Below, in pieces: positions 43,912-52,477 of a stretch of DNA of 56,703 nucleotides. Origin of the DNA: a virus; IMG/VR virus record IMGVR_UViG_3300033141_000963, positions 1 to 56,703 of that record. One strand, given 5' to 3'. The notes under the pieces are model-generated. The model saw only the letters and a list, made by a program, of their open reading frames with translations, was not told the origin of the DNA and searched no databases. Made by a program: the position numbers and the translations under genes. Each line of letters starts with the position of its first letter. Position 1 is the stretch's first letter.

Positions 43912-45545
43912 TTCTTAACTCTCCTATTTGCTTCCATAATAAAAGCTGGGCCTGTTGTTTTATTGACTCTTTGACTGTCGAAGAAATGCCTTTGTTGTGC
44001 CATTCCAAGAACTTGCTCAAATGCTTTTTTCTGGTCAAATGGTGAAAGATCAACACCAAAGTTAGCACCATAGTTTAAATTTCTCAACATATTTAACATG
44101 TCATATTCGTAAAGTTTGCTTTGGTCTTGAATTACACTTCCGTAGATCCACTCGCAGAATTGAAGGTTGTTAAGACCTTGTGGGATTTCCGTTGGGACTG
44201 GCCTTATAGTTGGTGGCGTATCCCATTTTCCTTGCAGCGGTTTTGTAACCTGAACATTGTCGAAGTAATTCATCCAAGCGTTTGCTGCTATATCCCAAGT
44301 ATACCTTGTAATACATCCTTTCCTTGACTCAAGACGCTTCTTTTTTGCTTGAGCTTCTGTTTGAGTAGCACATTTCAGCATAATGTCTGTTAGTGCCGCA
44401 TTGTTTGGGCCAGATCTATCTGCATTGGTTTCCATTTCTCTAGCCAATTGTGGCTTGATGGGGTATCCATTACAGTGTTTGACGACATCTTCCATAGCAC
44501 TATAATCAATACATGCGATTGGCGTTCCTGCTGCCGCTGCTTCAACCTGTGGCATACCAAAGCCTTCACAAATAGCATATTGAACGTACAAATCCATTAG
44601 ATTGTAAATGTCATTAAGCTCAGAGTGTTCAATACCATTCTGAACTCCCGGCATAGTAGCAGCATGAGATCCACAATGTTCACAAACAGTGATTGCATCC
44701 CTATATCTGGAAACAAAGTGCTTCTTGCAGTTTCTACAAACATATGTAACAAGAAGTTTTGTTCCAAATTCATGGGCTAATGAAGTAATGTTCCATCCCA
44801 TTTTCTCTGGATAGCTTGTATGCAAATATAAAAGAGATCTATCTGCAACATCTTTCGGTGCTTTCTTTAAAAAATCAGAAAAGGAACGCATTAGATCTGG
44901 GAACATTTTACGCTTTTGGTTACGCATAACAGTTCCAACAATAAAGCTGTCTGGATCAAGACCAAACTTTTCTTTGTGTGCTTTCTTATTCGGAATAATA
45001 TTAAATTCAGATGGATCAATGGCAGGAGAAGCACAATCACTTACTTTAAGCCTTCCATGAGTTTGCTCTTCTAAAGTCCTAATTCCATATTCAGAATATG
45101 CCATCAGACCATCACATTTATTAAACCAGTATAGCCATTCGTTTTTCTGAGGCTCACTGTCTACTGTTGGCATCCATACCCAATGAAAGAATGGCAGTAA
45201 CGAAGAATTTGCCACATACGCATCCATCCAAGGATCTCGATATGTAACAACAATGTCTGGCTTGAACTCTAAAACTGCAAATTCAAATCTAGTACATCCC
45301 CATTGGACATTTGGGTTTTCTGTATGTTGCTTTGCATAGTCCTTTTCATTATCCAGTGGTGCATTTCCATAGATTACCCAGTCCGTATTCTCAAAATCAG
45401 TAGAACTAGCATAACATGCGAACTCAGCAATTTCATATTTGCCAGACTTATGTATTCTGGTTAGAATCTCTTTTGCATATGTGCCAAACCCAGAAGCTAG
45501 TTTATGAGATTCAGTTACAAACAATATACGTTTCTTATTTTGCAT
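43908..45545 (-). CDS. GT4-family glycosyltransferase with inserted zinc ribbon
   Basis: This 545-aa protein has the GT-B/GT4 layout. The N-terminal acceptor domain opens with RILFVTESHKLASGFGTYAK. The C-terminal donor domain holds CEGFGMPQVEAAAAGTP (about 326-342), the E-x7-E glycosyltransferase group 1 motif. Between them residues 270-291 form a rubredoxin-like zinc ribbon (Cys270-x2-Cys273, Cys288-x2-Cys291) not usual in GT4 enzymes. A C-terminal extension of about 120 residues follows. The first gene after the sigma factor, it overlaps that gene by 11 nt. It is the most certain glycosyltransferase here; donor sugar and acceptor (virion protein, DNA base or host glycan) are unknown. Confidence 0.8.
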   Translation of the reverse strand: MQNKKRILFVTESHKLASGFGTYAKEILTRIHKSGKYEIAEFACYASSTDFENTDWVIYGNAPLDNEKDYAKQHTENPNVQWGCTRFEFAVLEFKPDIVVTYRDPWMDAYVANSSLLPFFHWVWMPTVDSEPQKNEWLYWFNKCDGLMAYSEYGIRTLEEQTHGRLKVSDCASPAIDPSEFNIIPNKKAHKEKFGLDPDSFIVGTVMRNQKRKMFPDLMRSFSDFLKKAPKDVADRSLLYLHTSYPEKMGWNITSLAHEFGTKLLVTYVCRNCKKHFVSRYRDAITVCEHCGSHAATMPGVQNGIEHSELNDIYNLMDLYVQYAICEGFGMPQVEAAAAGTPIACIDYSAMEDVVKHCNGYPIKPQLAREMETNADRSGPNNAALTDIMLKCATQTEAQAKKKRLESRKGCITRYTWDIAANAWMNYFDNVQVTKPLQGKWDTPPTIRPVPTEIPQGLNNLQFCEWIYGSVIQDQSKLYEYDMLNMLRNLNYGANFGVDLSPFDQKKAFEQVLGMAQQRHFFDSQRVNKTTGPAFIMEANRRVKK

Positions 45546-45978
45546 TTGCTTCTCTTAATCTTTTAACGAGTTTATAGAATTTATTTTTGACTTTAGACGG
45601 TGTTTCATTAACTATGTCACAAATTTCATGGAATTTATAACCATGCTGTCTAAGTTCTAATAGAGTTTTTTCTTCATCGGTCATGTCGTCCAGATAACAT
45701 TCCCAAATCTTATCTGTTGTTTCAGTTGTTGGAGAAGCAATACTGTCTATATTTACAAAACTCTTTCTGTTTTTAATCTCTCTTATGATAGACCACCTGA
45801 TAGGTCGCCAAGCATATGTAGAAATTAGACCGTTGCTTTTGTCGTATTTTTTCAATGCCTTCCAAAGACCAATTCTTCCGGCATCCATCAAGTCTTCACG
45901 CTCTGTATGATTTTTTGGGCCAAATGAGTTTACTATAGAAACTACTAGCCCCATGTTTTGTTCAATCAGTTCGTCCAT
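45535..45978 (-). CDS. Phage sigma-70-like factor (late sigma candidate)
   Basis: This 147-aa protein has a sigma region 2 (residues about 8-68): NMGLVVSIVNSFG, then REDLMDAGRIGLWKALKKYD and ISTYAWRPIRWSIIREI, which binds core RNA polymerase and the -10 region. A short region 4-like helix-turn-helix (about 100-145, KFHEICDIVNETPSKVKNKF) follows. The size and lack of regions 1 and 3 resemble the T4 late factor gp55, though sequence identity to it was not tested. An exact TATAAATA site upstream of late virion genes fits this role. It has its own ribosome binding site (AAGGA) and overlaps the glycosyltransferase start. It would direct host RNA polymerase to late promoters. Confidence 0.75.
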   Translation of the reverse strand: MDELIEQNMGLVVSIVNSFGPKNHTEREDLMDAGRIGLWKALKKYDKSNGLISTYAWRPIRWSIIREIKNRKSFVNIDSIASPTTETTDKIWECYLDDMTDEEKTLLELRQHGYKFHEICDIVNETPSKVKNKFYKLVKRLREANAK

Positions 45979-45990
45979 ACTATATCCTTA

Positions 45991-47625
45991 TTATATACAT
46001 TGTTCTAGAGTTTGTGCTTTTTTTACTAAAAAACTTCCTCTTTTTTTATCTCTTTCGCCCCTCAACAATAATATCTTGCCTACGACAATTTTACTCTTGA
46101 GTTTTGACCAATCATCAGAAAAAACAGTGATGTTATCAAGAGAGCAAGTACCGTCTGATACTTTCAAGAAAGCCATTTTCTCACCCTTATGCTGACCACC
46201 TCTGATTTTCCACTCTCGGACATCGCTTATTTGTGCTGCAATAGCAATATAGTTGTTATCAAACCCCTTAATATATTCTCGACAGGTGCAATTTGCATTT
46301 GATGTATCATACTCATCCACTTCTGAACAAGTAATTTCAACTCCAAGCAAATCTCTCTCCTGCTTTGCTCGCCAAGACCACCTATCAATCAATTCATATG
46401 GAGGGTTTTTCAAAGCTGCAATTGACCCATTAACCTGCTCTAAATGCCTTTCTCTATGTACTGTGGCCTTTTTAGACTGTTTGATATGGGGAATTGTTTT
46501 CTCAAGTCCTTCTAAGAATGTCTTTGCTTCAACCTTGGTCAGATAATCTTTATCAGAATCTTTTAATTCTTTATAAATGTTATATTGATACAGCATTTCG
46601 TTTCTTTGTCTTCCATAACAATCAAAAACTCCTGCCCTAATCATAGCATCGAATGAGTTAGACTTAATATATCGTCCAACCTTCATCAAGAACTCATCCC
46701 ATGACATTGCAGCTACATTATAATTGTTTTCATTTACGACACCCTCAATTTGCTTGAAAACACTGACACCAACGCTTTTGACATTCACAAGACCGAAGGT
46801 AGGCAATTTATCAACTAAGCAAAAGTTTTCGTTCATATTAGCGATACTAGGAGGATTAGTATCAATATCCATAGTTCTTGCGTTGTTCACAAGATCATTG
46901 ATCTCTTCAAACGGTTTTGGTTTACCATCTGCATGACGAAGGTATGAAGTAAAGAAGGCTCTAGGAAAGTGAGCTTTGGCATATGCGGTCTGATATCCGT
47001 TTAGTGCATAGCTTACAGAGTGAGACTTATTGAAAGAATACTTCTGAGACTTCTCGATCCAACTAAAAATCTCTTCGGCATCTTTCTCAGTAAAGTTTCC
47101 TTGACTAACAGCACCCTCTAGGAACTCTTTCTTTACTTTAGCCATAAGCTCAACATTCTTTTTACCAATAGCTTTACGAAGATTGTCAGCTTGACCTAGA
47201 GAGAAATTAGCAACCAATTGTGCAATCTGCATAGCTTGTTCCTGATAAACAAGAATCCCTTGGGTTGATTCTAGAATAGGCTTTAGTCTGGGGTCAAAGT
47301 ATTTAACCTCATCTTTACCAGCTTTACGATCAATATAGTGCTGGGTCAGAGACTTACCATCAACAATAGCATCACCACAACCCGGACGAATAATAGCAAT
47401 AAGGTCAGAAAGTTCTTCCACAGTTCTAGGTTTAACTTCTCTTGCCTTGCTTTGCCCAAGCTGAGATTCTAGCTGGAAAACACCTTTAGTATTTCCCTCA
47501 CATATCATGTCCCATGTTCTATCACACTCTAGGGGTAGTGCTTCAATATTCGGGTTGAATACTGGCAAACCCTTAGAGTTTTTTTCAAATTTACAACCGC
47601 ATGGGAACTCGATAAAATCACTCAT
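45991..47625 (-). CDS. dnaE: DNA polymerase III alpha, C-terminal part (fingers to OB)
   Basis: This 544-aa protein carries the second half of a bacterial-type replicative polymerase. The fingers open with TWDMICEGNTKGVFQLESQL and VEELSDLIAIIRPG, then LVYQEQAMQIAQLVANFSLG, RKAIGKKNVELMAKVKKEF and YSFNKSHSVSYALNGYQTAY. The helix-hairpin-helix/beta-binding-like region (SFDAMIRAGVFDCYGRQRNE) and a C-terminal OB fold (IAAQISDVREWKIRG, MAFLKVSDGTCSLDNITVFS) follow. No classical QxxLF clamp motif was seen. None of the three catalytic aspartates is here; they lie in the separate 629-aa ORF. It begins MSDFIEFPCGCKF with its own GGAGATG ribosome binding site. It must pair with the N-terminal part to make an active enzyme. 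Confidence 0.9.
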   Translation of the reverse strand: MSDFIEFPCGCKFEKNSKGLPVFNPNIEALPLECDRTWDMICEGNTKGVFQLESQLGQSKAREVKPRTVEELSDLIAIIRPGCGDAIVDGKSLTQHYIDRKAGKDEVKYFDPRLKPILESTQGILVYQEQAMQIAQLVANFSLGQADNLRKAIGKKNVELMAKVKKEFLEGAVSQGNFTEKDAEEIFSWIEKSQKYSFNKSHSVSYALNGYQTAYAKAHFPRAFFTSYLRHADGKPKPFEEINDLVNNARTMDIDTNPPSIANMNENFCLVDKLPTFGLVNVKSVGVSVFKQIEGVVNENNYNVAAMSWDEFLMKVGRYIKSNSFDAMIRAGVFDCYGRQRNEMLYQYNIYKELKDSDKDYLTKVEAKTFLEGLEKTIPHIKQSKKATVHRERHLEQVNGSIAALKNPPYELIDRWSWRAKQERDLLGVEITCSEVDEYDTSNANCTCREYIKGFDNNYIAIAAQISDVREWKIRGGQHKGEKMAFLKVSDGTCSLDNITVFSDDWSKLKSKIVVGKILLLRGERDKKRGSFLVKKAQTLEQCI

Positions 47626-47635
47626 TGCATCTCCA

Positions 47636-48325
47636 TTAGATATCTACGTTTTCAAAACTTCCTTTGAACTTCGAGATAGACGATTGTTTTCTATGAAACT
47701 TCATGAATCTAGTAATAATTGCTGCTTCTTCAAAAACATCAACTAGTGCATCATGAGCAACACCCAATGCTTTCATTCCAAAGAATTTACGCCAAGTGTC
47801 CATCTTAAAGTCGTATGGCTCTTCGAGATTCTCAAACCACCAGAACAGATTATCCATAGCATCTAACTTAGTTACCGAGGAAAACGGCATCTTAACTTTA
47901 TGCTTCTTGCACAAACGCTCTGCAATCGGAATATCAAACCCTGTAATATTATACCCTGCTGGAATCGGTTCTGGGAACCATTGTCCGGGTTTTTTGTCCA
48001 CAGTAAACTTTTTACAGTAGGTTGCAAAGTTTTTCCAAGCAACTTTCTCGGAAACACCCTGCTTCCATCTTTCGATTACTTCTTCGTATGTAATTCCATA
48101 GTTTTGGGCGTGCCAATTAATAGTACCTTCTCTCTTTGGAACTTCAAAGTATTCTGGCTTATCAATACCGTCTGGCTTAATCATAGTATTAAATGCCTGA
48201 TCTTTTTTGACCTCAAGAGTCTCTGGGTCAATAGGAACAGCAGCAAGCTGAACCGGATTACACAGATCCTTATCTGGCAAGTCAGTCTCAAAGTCAAAGC
48301 AAATAATCCATCTATTATTCTTCAT
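47636..48325 (-). CDS. DnaQ-like 3'-5' proofreading exonuclease
   Basis: This 229-aa protein has all DEDDh motifs: Asp11 and Glu13 in CFDFETD, Asp131 in ITGFDIPI, and His191/Asp196 in VAHDALVDV. It corresponds to the epsilon proofreading subunit of DNA polymerase III. It is encoded between the two parts of the alpha subunit, starts 11 nt inside the 70-aa gene and ends 10 nt before the C-terminal alpha gene. It would remove misincorporated 3' ends during phage DNA synthesis. A fused or separate C-terminal alpha-binding segment is possible but not recognisable. Confidence 0.88.
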   Translation of the reverse strand: MKNNRWIICFDFETDLPDKDLCNPVQLAAVPIDPETLEVKKDQAFNTMIKPDGIDKPEYFEVPKREGTINWHAQNYGITYEEVIERWKQGVSEKVAWKNFATYCKKFTVDKKPGQWFPEPIPAGYNITGFDIPIAERLCKKHKVKMPFSSVTKLDAMDNLFWWFENLEEPYDFKMDTWRKFFGMKALGVAHDALVDVFEEAAIITRFMKFHRKQSSISKFKGSFENVDI

Positions 48326-48527
48326 CTACTTTCTCCACATAGAGCTTTTCAAAACACATAGATCCATTTTTAACTTGAATATGCTTTTCTGTTTCTCCTT
48401 TTTCATTGCCAAGCATTACATCAAAAGACTCGCACATTTTTGACCAAGACTTTCCATCAATAATTACTTTTTTAACAAAAGGATATTTTTGAGAAAGAGA
48501 AATCATATCTCTTCTAAATTCTAACAT
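48315..48527 (-). CDS. Small protein inside the polymerase gene block, unknown
   Basis: This 70-aa protein (MLEFRRDMISLSQKYPFVKK... ending YVEKVDEE) is mixed alpha/beta with no known motif. Its ATG (48525-48527) overlaps the last seven bases of the N-terminal polymerase part, and GGAGGTGA inside that gene is its ribosome binding site. It is placed between the two polymerase parts and before the exonuclease. It may be a small adaptor of the polymerase complex, but this is only positional. Confidence 0.5.
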   Translation of the reverse strand: MLEFRRDMISLSQKYPFVKKVIIDGKSWSKMCESFDVMLGNEKGETEKHIQVKNGSMCFEKLYVEKVDEE

Positions 48528-50410
48528 AGGTCTTCACCTCCAACGATGTTTACAACGTCCATAACTTTGTCTAGTCCTCTAATAGCCAAACAGTCTAATT
48601 TCAATAGTCCAGAGTCTTCACAACTCGGCCCATCGAATCCAGCACGATAGCTTTTACCCTTGCTATCTAGAACCATTGGACATGATTCACTGATTGGTTT
48701 ACTTGATACAACAATACCAGCGGCATGTGTACCTGAAATAATTTTAGTATGCTCGATTCGGATTGCTTGTTCAAATATTTTTGCAAGCCTTCCTTCAAGC
48801 TGTCCATCCTTTCCAAGATGACACCATTCTTTTAGTTTCTCAGGGGTATTTTCTAAAGCCCAAAGAATACTAGATGAATAGCCATATTCTTCTTCAATAT
48901 CTTTTAGTTCGTCAGAAACCTTTGCTTCGTCTTGAAGACACTTAGTAATCGCCTTTTGCTCATCAAACGATATATTTCCGCGAGCAGACATTACTCTTGT
49001 AAGAGATGCCTTACCCTTGAGCGTCTGGAATGTTTGGATTTGTGCAACACACTCCTCTCCGTACTTTCCTTTGATGTATTCAATAGTCTCTTCTCTTGCT
49101 GCCTTTGGAATATCAAAGTCAATATCAGGCCAAGAGATTTTCCCCGGTGCATTACGACCCGCATTATAAAATCTCTCAAAGATAAGATTGAATGGGATAG
49201 GATCTACCTGAGTAATTCCCAAAAGATTAGACACCATACACCCAGCAGCGGAACCACGCCCCGGCCCAGTAATGTATCCTCTGGACCTAACAAAGCGGAG
49301 AATATCATCGACAATAAGAAAATAGCTAGAAAGGCCAATCGAGGTAAAAACTTCCAATTCATTATTCACCCTTTCACCGTATTTAGCAAATTCATCGCTG
49401 TTCTTGTCAACGTGACCCATTTTCCTTTGCCATCCATCACGGTTCAGTTTCCTGAGATACTCTTCTGGAGTCATACCGTTTGGGCATTTAAATTCTGGTG
49501 GCTCTGGGGATTTAAGGATATTATAATCTTCGCACATATCCAAAATCAAGTTGGTGTTCGCAAGCTCCTCATCAGTATGAAACTGCTTCATATCTTCATA
49601 AGAAGGAATATGATAATTGTTTGACTGAAAGAATGTAATCAAAGACCTGTTAGCAACACCCTGTTTAAGCTCTCTCTGGATCTGTGAGATGTTCTTTTTA
49701 AAGTATGTGCATAGAAGCACTCTCTGATCTTCTGCGTCCTCTCTCTCACAATAGTGAGCGTCTGGAGTCGCAACACATGGAGCACCAACTACTTTAGCAA
49801 TTTGCCTAAGAGCATTTCCTACCATTCCAGCAAACTTATTAATCTTAGAATCAATTAGCTGAATTTCAACAAAGAAGTTTTCTTTTCCAAACATAGTTTG
49901 AAGATTCTTTGCCATATGAACACCCTTCTTCATCCAGTCTGGATCAAGACGTTCTCCATCTGTGATAGCGTCAGCAAGTACAGAACCAAGATGTCCGCTA
50001 AAGCAAATTAGATTTCCTCTGTCGGCAGCTTGAGCCAACATATCCATATCAATTCTTGGCTTGTGGTAAAAGTTTTCTTTCTTATTAGATAAAGAAATTA
50101 CCCTTAGTAGGTCTTTCCACCCATTAAGATTCTTTGCGATGATTGGCTGATGAACTAATCTTTTGTTCTCTTTTTTCCTTACTGTCGCATCATCATCTGG
50201 GCAAATGTAAAGTTCGCTACCAAGAAGAGGTCTTAGTCCAGCAGATTTCATCTCTCTTGAGAAATCAACAGCACCGCTAACCGACCCATGATCTGTCAAT
50301 GCACATGCAGATGCACCAATTTTCTGGATACGCTCTGCAATATCATCACATTTGCTTAGACCGTCTAGTAGACTATATTCTGAGTGAACGTGTAACGGCG
50401 TGTATTTCAT
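48521..50410 (-). CDS. dnaE: DNA polymerase III alpha, N-terminal part (PHP and palm)
   Basis: This 629-aa protein opens with the PHP domain (LHVHSEYSLLDGL, with His8 and His10; LTDHGSVSG; VATPDAHYCERED). The palm follows with GPGRGSAAGCMVSNLLGITQ near residue 385. Two catalytic aspartates lie in WPDIDFDIPKA (about 425-430) and the third in LLKLDCLAIRG (about 605). It stops 24 residues later, just where an intact DnaE would enter the fingers. No intein or intron sequence is present at the break. The stop is embedded in the ribosome binding site and start of the 70-aa gene. It should assemble with the 544-aa C-terminal part. The start TAATG overlaps the RecB-like nuclease stop. Confidence 0.9.
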   Translation of the reverse strand: MKYTPLHVHSEYSLLDGLSKCDDIAERIQKIGASACALTDHGSVSGAVDFSREMKSAGLRPLLGSELYICPDDDATVRKKENKRLVHQPIIAKNLNGWKDLLRVISLSNKKENFYHKPRIDMDMLAQAADRGNLICFSGHLGSVLADAITDGERLDPDWMKKGVHMAKNLQTMFGKENFFVEIQLIDSKINKFAGMVGNALRQIAKVVGAPCVATPDAHYCEREDAEDQRVLLCTYFKKNISQIQRELKQGVANRSLITFFQSNNYHIPSYEDMKQFHTDEELANTNLILDMCEDYNILKSPEPPEFKCPNGMTPEEYLRKLNRDGWQRKMGHVDKNSDEFAKYGERVNNELEVFTSIGLSSYFLIVDDILRFVRSRGYITGPGRGSAAGCMVSNLLGITQVDPIPFNLIFERFYNAGRNAPGKISWPDIDFDIPKAAREETIEYIKGKYGEECVAQIQTFQTLKGKASLTRVMSARGNISFDEQKAITKCLQDEAKVSDELKDIEEEYGYSSSILWALENTPEKLKEWCHLGKDGQLEGRLAKIFEQAIRIEHTKIISGTHAAGIVVSSKPISESCPMVLDSKGKSYRAGFDGPSCEDSGLLKLDCLAIRGLDKVMDVVNIVGGEDLC

Positions 50411-51498
50411 TAATCTTGAACCTTTCCTCCTCCAGAACCATACTTGCCTACAGTATATCCGGGAGCCATGTAGTGTTTAGTAACCCAGTCAATTCCTTTG
50501 AGCTTAATCATGTATCTGACTTGCTCACACTTACTCATTGTTTCACCATACTTCGTTCTCTGTCCGGGTCTATGTTCCTTTAGAGGTTCAATGTTAGTCC
50601 CTTCAAAAGTTGTCTTTCCAGCATGGCACATCGTTCGACACTTCCAGCAATCCTTTGGTCTGATTCTTGGAAGTATCTGTGGCTCATCCGTATCCCTGAT
50701 TTCCTCAAATCTTTTTCTCAGAATTTCTTCTGTTTGTTTCATGTCGGAATCTTGATAGTGGACAGTAAATGGACCACCAGTGTTGATGAAGTAGATTGTC
50801 ATTAGGAATGTGTGAGCTTCTGGATATAGCCTTTTACAAGCATAGTGGTACATTCGCAACTGCGGATTATTGAATAAATTATTCTGATTATATTCTTTAC
50901 CAGATGCCCAGTCTTTTCTCATTCCTGTTTTCCAGTCTACAACCTCATAGACACCATCACCGAGATCACTAACTAAGTCAATAGTCCCTTTTAGTGCTAA
51001 GTGTCCAGATAAATTATACTCTGGATATTCGTACTTTGCCCAATCTTCTTCGATCTCAAAGTCAAAATGAGGTTCCGCATCAACAACATCTCGCTGTCTC
51101 GGATCATACATGCCATCCTTATACTTTAGAGCTTTCCATGCCCAGCTTAGACAATCCTCAAAGTCTCTATCCCTCCAAGCGTTTTTGCCGGTATGGTAGT
51201 TGAAGAGTTGGGTGTAATGCTCGTATACCCTAGCACCGATTGAGTTTAGATATTCCGGCTCATAATTATCAGTAAAAACTTCTCCAATATCTTCGTCATC
51301 AATTACAGCTTTGCCTTCTTGTGCTGCCTTTTTGCATAGTGCTGTAATTTCTAGAATTTTATGAGTAATAGTGCCCTTGTCAGCTTTTTTACCACCAAGT
51401 CCACGCAAACCAAGCGTATATTCGGTATAGAACTGCATGGGACAAGTCCTATGAGTATTAAAGGAACTACTTCTGAAATATACGATTGGGATACCCAT
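50410..51498 (-). CDS. RecB/Cas4-like PD-(D/E)XK nuclease with Fe-S cluster motif
   Basis: This 362-aa protein has the RecB-type nuclease motifs: His46 (TITHKILE), Asp174 (KGTIDLV), Asp188 and Lys190 (EVVDWKTG), and the Q-L-x-x-Y helix (NPQLRMYHYACK). Cys19 near the N-terminus, with Cys284-x2-Cys287-x3-Cys291, matches the four-cysteine [4Fe-4S] arrangement of Cas4/AddB nucleases. It would trim DNA ends for recombination with the RecA-like protein. It lies immediately before the polymerase gene (TAATG overlap). Gene order is consistent with a recombination-replication role rather than CRISPR; no array is present. Confidence 0.8.
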   Translation of the reverse strand: MGIPIVYFRSSSFNTHRTCPMQFYTEYTLGLRGLGGKKADKGTITHKILEITALCKKAAQEGKAVIDDEDIGEVFTDNYEPEYLNSIGARVYEHYTQLFNYHTGKNAWRDRDFEDCLSWAWKALKYKDGMYDPRQRDVVDAEPHFDFEIEEDWAKYEYPEYNLSGHLALKGTIDLVSDLGDGVYEVVDWKTGMRKDWASGKEYNQNNLFNNPQLRMYHYACKRLYPEAHTFLMTIYFINTGGPFTVHYQDSDMKQTEEILRKRFEEIRDTDEPQILPRIRPKDCWKCRTMCHAGKTTFEGTNIEPLKEHRPGQRTKYGETMSKCEQVRYMIKLKGIDWVTKHYMAPGYTVGKYGSGGGKVQD

Positions 51499-51499
51499 A

Positions 51500-52249
51500 T
51501 TAAACTCCTAAATCTGTAAGGTTCTGACATTCCAGATCTTTCAATGCAAAGTAAACCTTTTTATTTAGTTCTGGAATCTGAAGGTTTTGATTATTGATAA
51601 CAGTGTGGCACAATGACAAATTGACCTTTTCACTAGCATGTGTATCTTTTGATTTAAAGATGTCACGCTTCAAGCCAAGGATCAGTGCCCCTTTTTCTTT
51701 CAATAAATTAATTTCATTCTCAAACCTAACATCGCAGACAAGTGCAATCTTAGGATTATCTTTATTAATTCTTCTAACAAGCGTATCAACCCAGATATTC
51801 TCATACATATTCCTGAATACTTCCGTACCCATATATTGTAGAAACTCTCTAATGGTCATAAAGCCTGTTTTTCCGGGAACCTTCTTTGGCATATCTTTCC
51901 ACTTCAGGTGCGTAGACTCATTCTTATCATCATCCGTTCCATATACCTTATTCTCAGGTATTCCAAAAACGTCAATCGCCATACGCTTCAATGGATCTGC
52001 CAACGCATACAGCTTTACGGAGTCCATTTGCTCCATAACAGCCTTTACATTTACGAAAGGTTCCTTGAATGGAAAATAGTCGTCATCAGTTGTTTCTCCA
52101 AAAACATCTGACACTTCTATGTTGCCATGCTTATCAAGTCTAGCTTTCTTGCAAACACCATCCTCAATTAACTTGAGCATAATGATGAAATTGCAGCATG
52201 TGTTTTTGCCGCTTTGCTTTTTACCGGCAAATCCAATAATCTGTGTCAT
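51500..52249 (-). CDS. Deoxynucleoside monophosphate kinase
   Basis: This 249-aa P-loop protein begins IIGFAGKKQSGKNTCCNF, the dNMP kinase version of the Walker A loop (G-K-K-x-S-G-K-N-T, with Asn where most kinases have Ser/Thr). ALADPLKRMAIDVFGIPE (about 81-100) and REFLQYMGTEVFRNMYENIW (about 135-155) match the T4 gene 1-type kinases. KIALVCDVRFENEINLLKEK is the Walker B/Asp region. It phosphorylates dNMPs to dNDPs for phage DNA synthesis. It lies directly between the small 75-aa gene and the RecB-like nuclease. A role in modified-base metabolism cannot be excluded. Confidence 0.85.
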   Translation of the reverse strand: MTQIIGFAGKKQSGKNTCCNFIIMLKLIEDGVCKKARLDKHGNIEVSDVFGETTDDDYFPFKEPFVNVKAVMEQMDSVKLYALADPLKRMAIDVFGIPENKVYGTDDDKNESTHLKWKDMPKKVPGKTGFMTIREFLQYMGTEVFRNMYENIWVDTLVRRINKDNPKIALVCDVRFENEINLLKEKGALILGLKRDIFKSKDTHASEKVNLSLCHTVINNQNLQIPELNKKVYFALKDLECQNLTDLGV

Positions 52250-52477
52250 TTACTGATCTCCATATTTTTCTTCGAGCAATTCTAGCATTTCTAGCCTGTC
52301 TGTTGCGTCAACTAATTTGTTCAATGCTTCGTCTAGGTTGTCCAGATAGTCTTGTGTCGAATGTTCTCCGACACCAGCAGAACTATGAAACAGTAGCTCG
52401 AACGACATCAAGGCAGCTTGATAGTCTGATTCAGCTTTGTTATACAAGTAGTCGATTGCATGTCTTTTAACGCTCAT
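52250..52477 (-). CDS. Small acidic helical protein, unknown
   Basis: This 75-aa protein is predicted helical throughout (DYLYNKAESDYQAALMSFEL, LDNLDEALNKLVDATDRLEM). It ends next to the dNMP kinase start and begins with ATGA overlap in the primase gene. No motif is seen. Position suggests a helper of the replisome or nucleotide kinase, but nothing in the sequence proves it. Confidence 0.5.
   Translation of the reverse strand: MSVKRHAIDYLYNKAESDYQAALMSFELLFHSSAGVGEHSTQDYLDNLDEALNKLVDATDRLEMLELLEEKYGDQ

Noticed and set aside
48932-49624. Plus-strand open frame (230 codons) inside the polymerase gene
   Set aside because: Runs opposite the palm domain of polymerase III alpha, whose motifs are intact on the minus strand.
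47636-50410. Split intein, intron or sequencing error as explanation for the divided polymerase
   Set aside because: No intein blocks are present at either break end, the intervening 0.9 kb encodes two genes with their own starts, and a frameshift cannot create such a separation. An unusual splicing event remains testable but nothing in the sequence suggests it.
50410-51498. CRISPR-associated Cas4
   Set aside because: The motifs fit Cas4/RecB/AddB equally, but there is no CRISPR array or other cas gene; the replication-recombination context favours a phage recombination nuclease.
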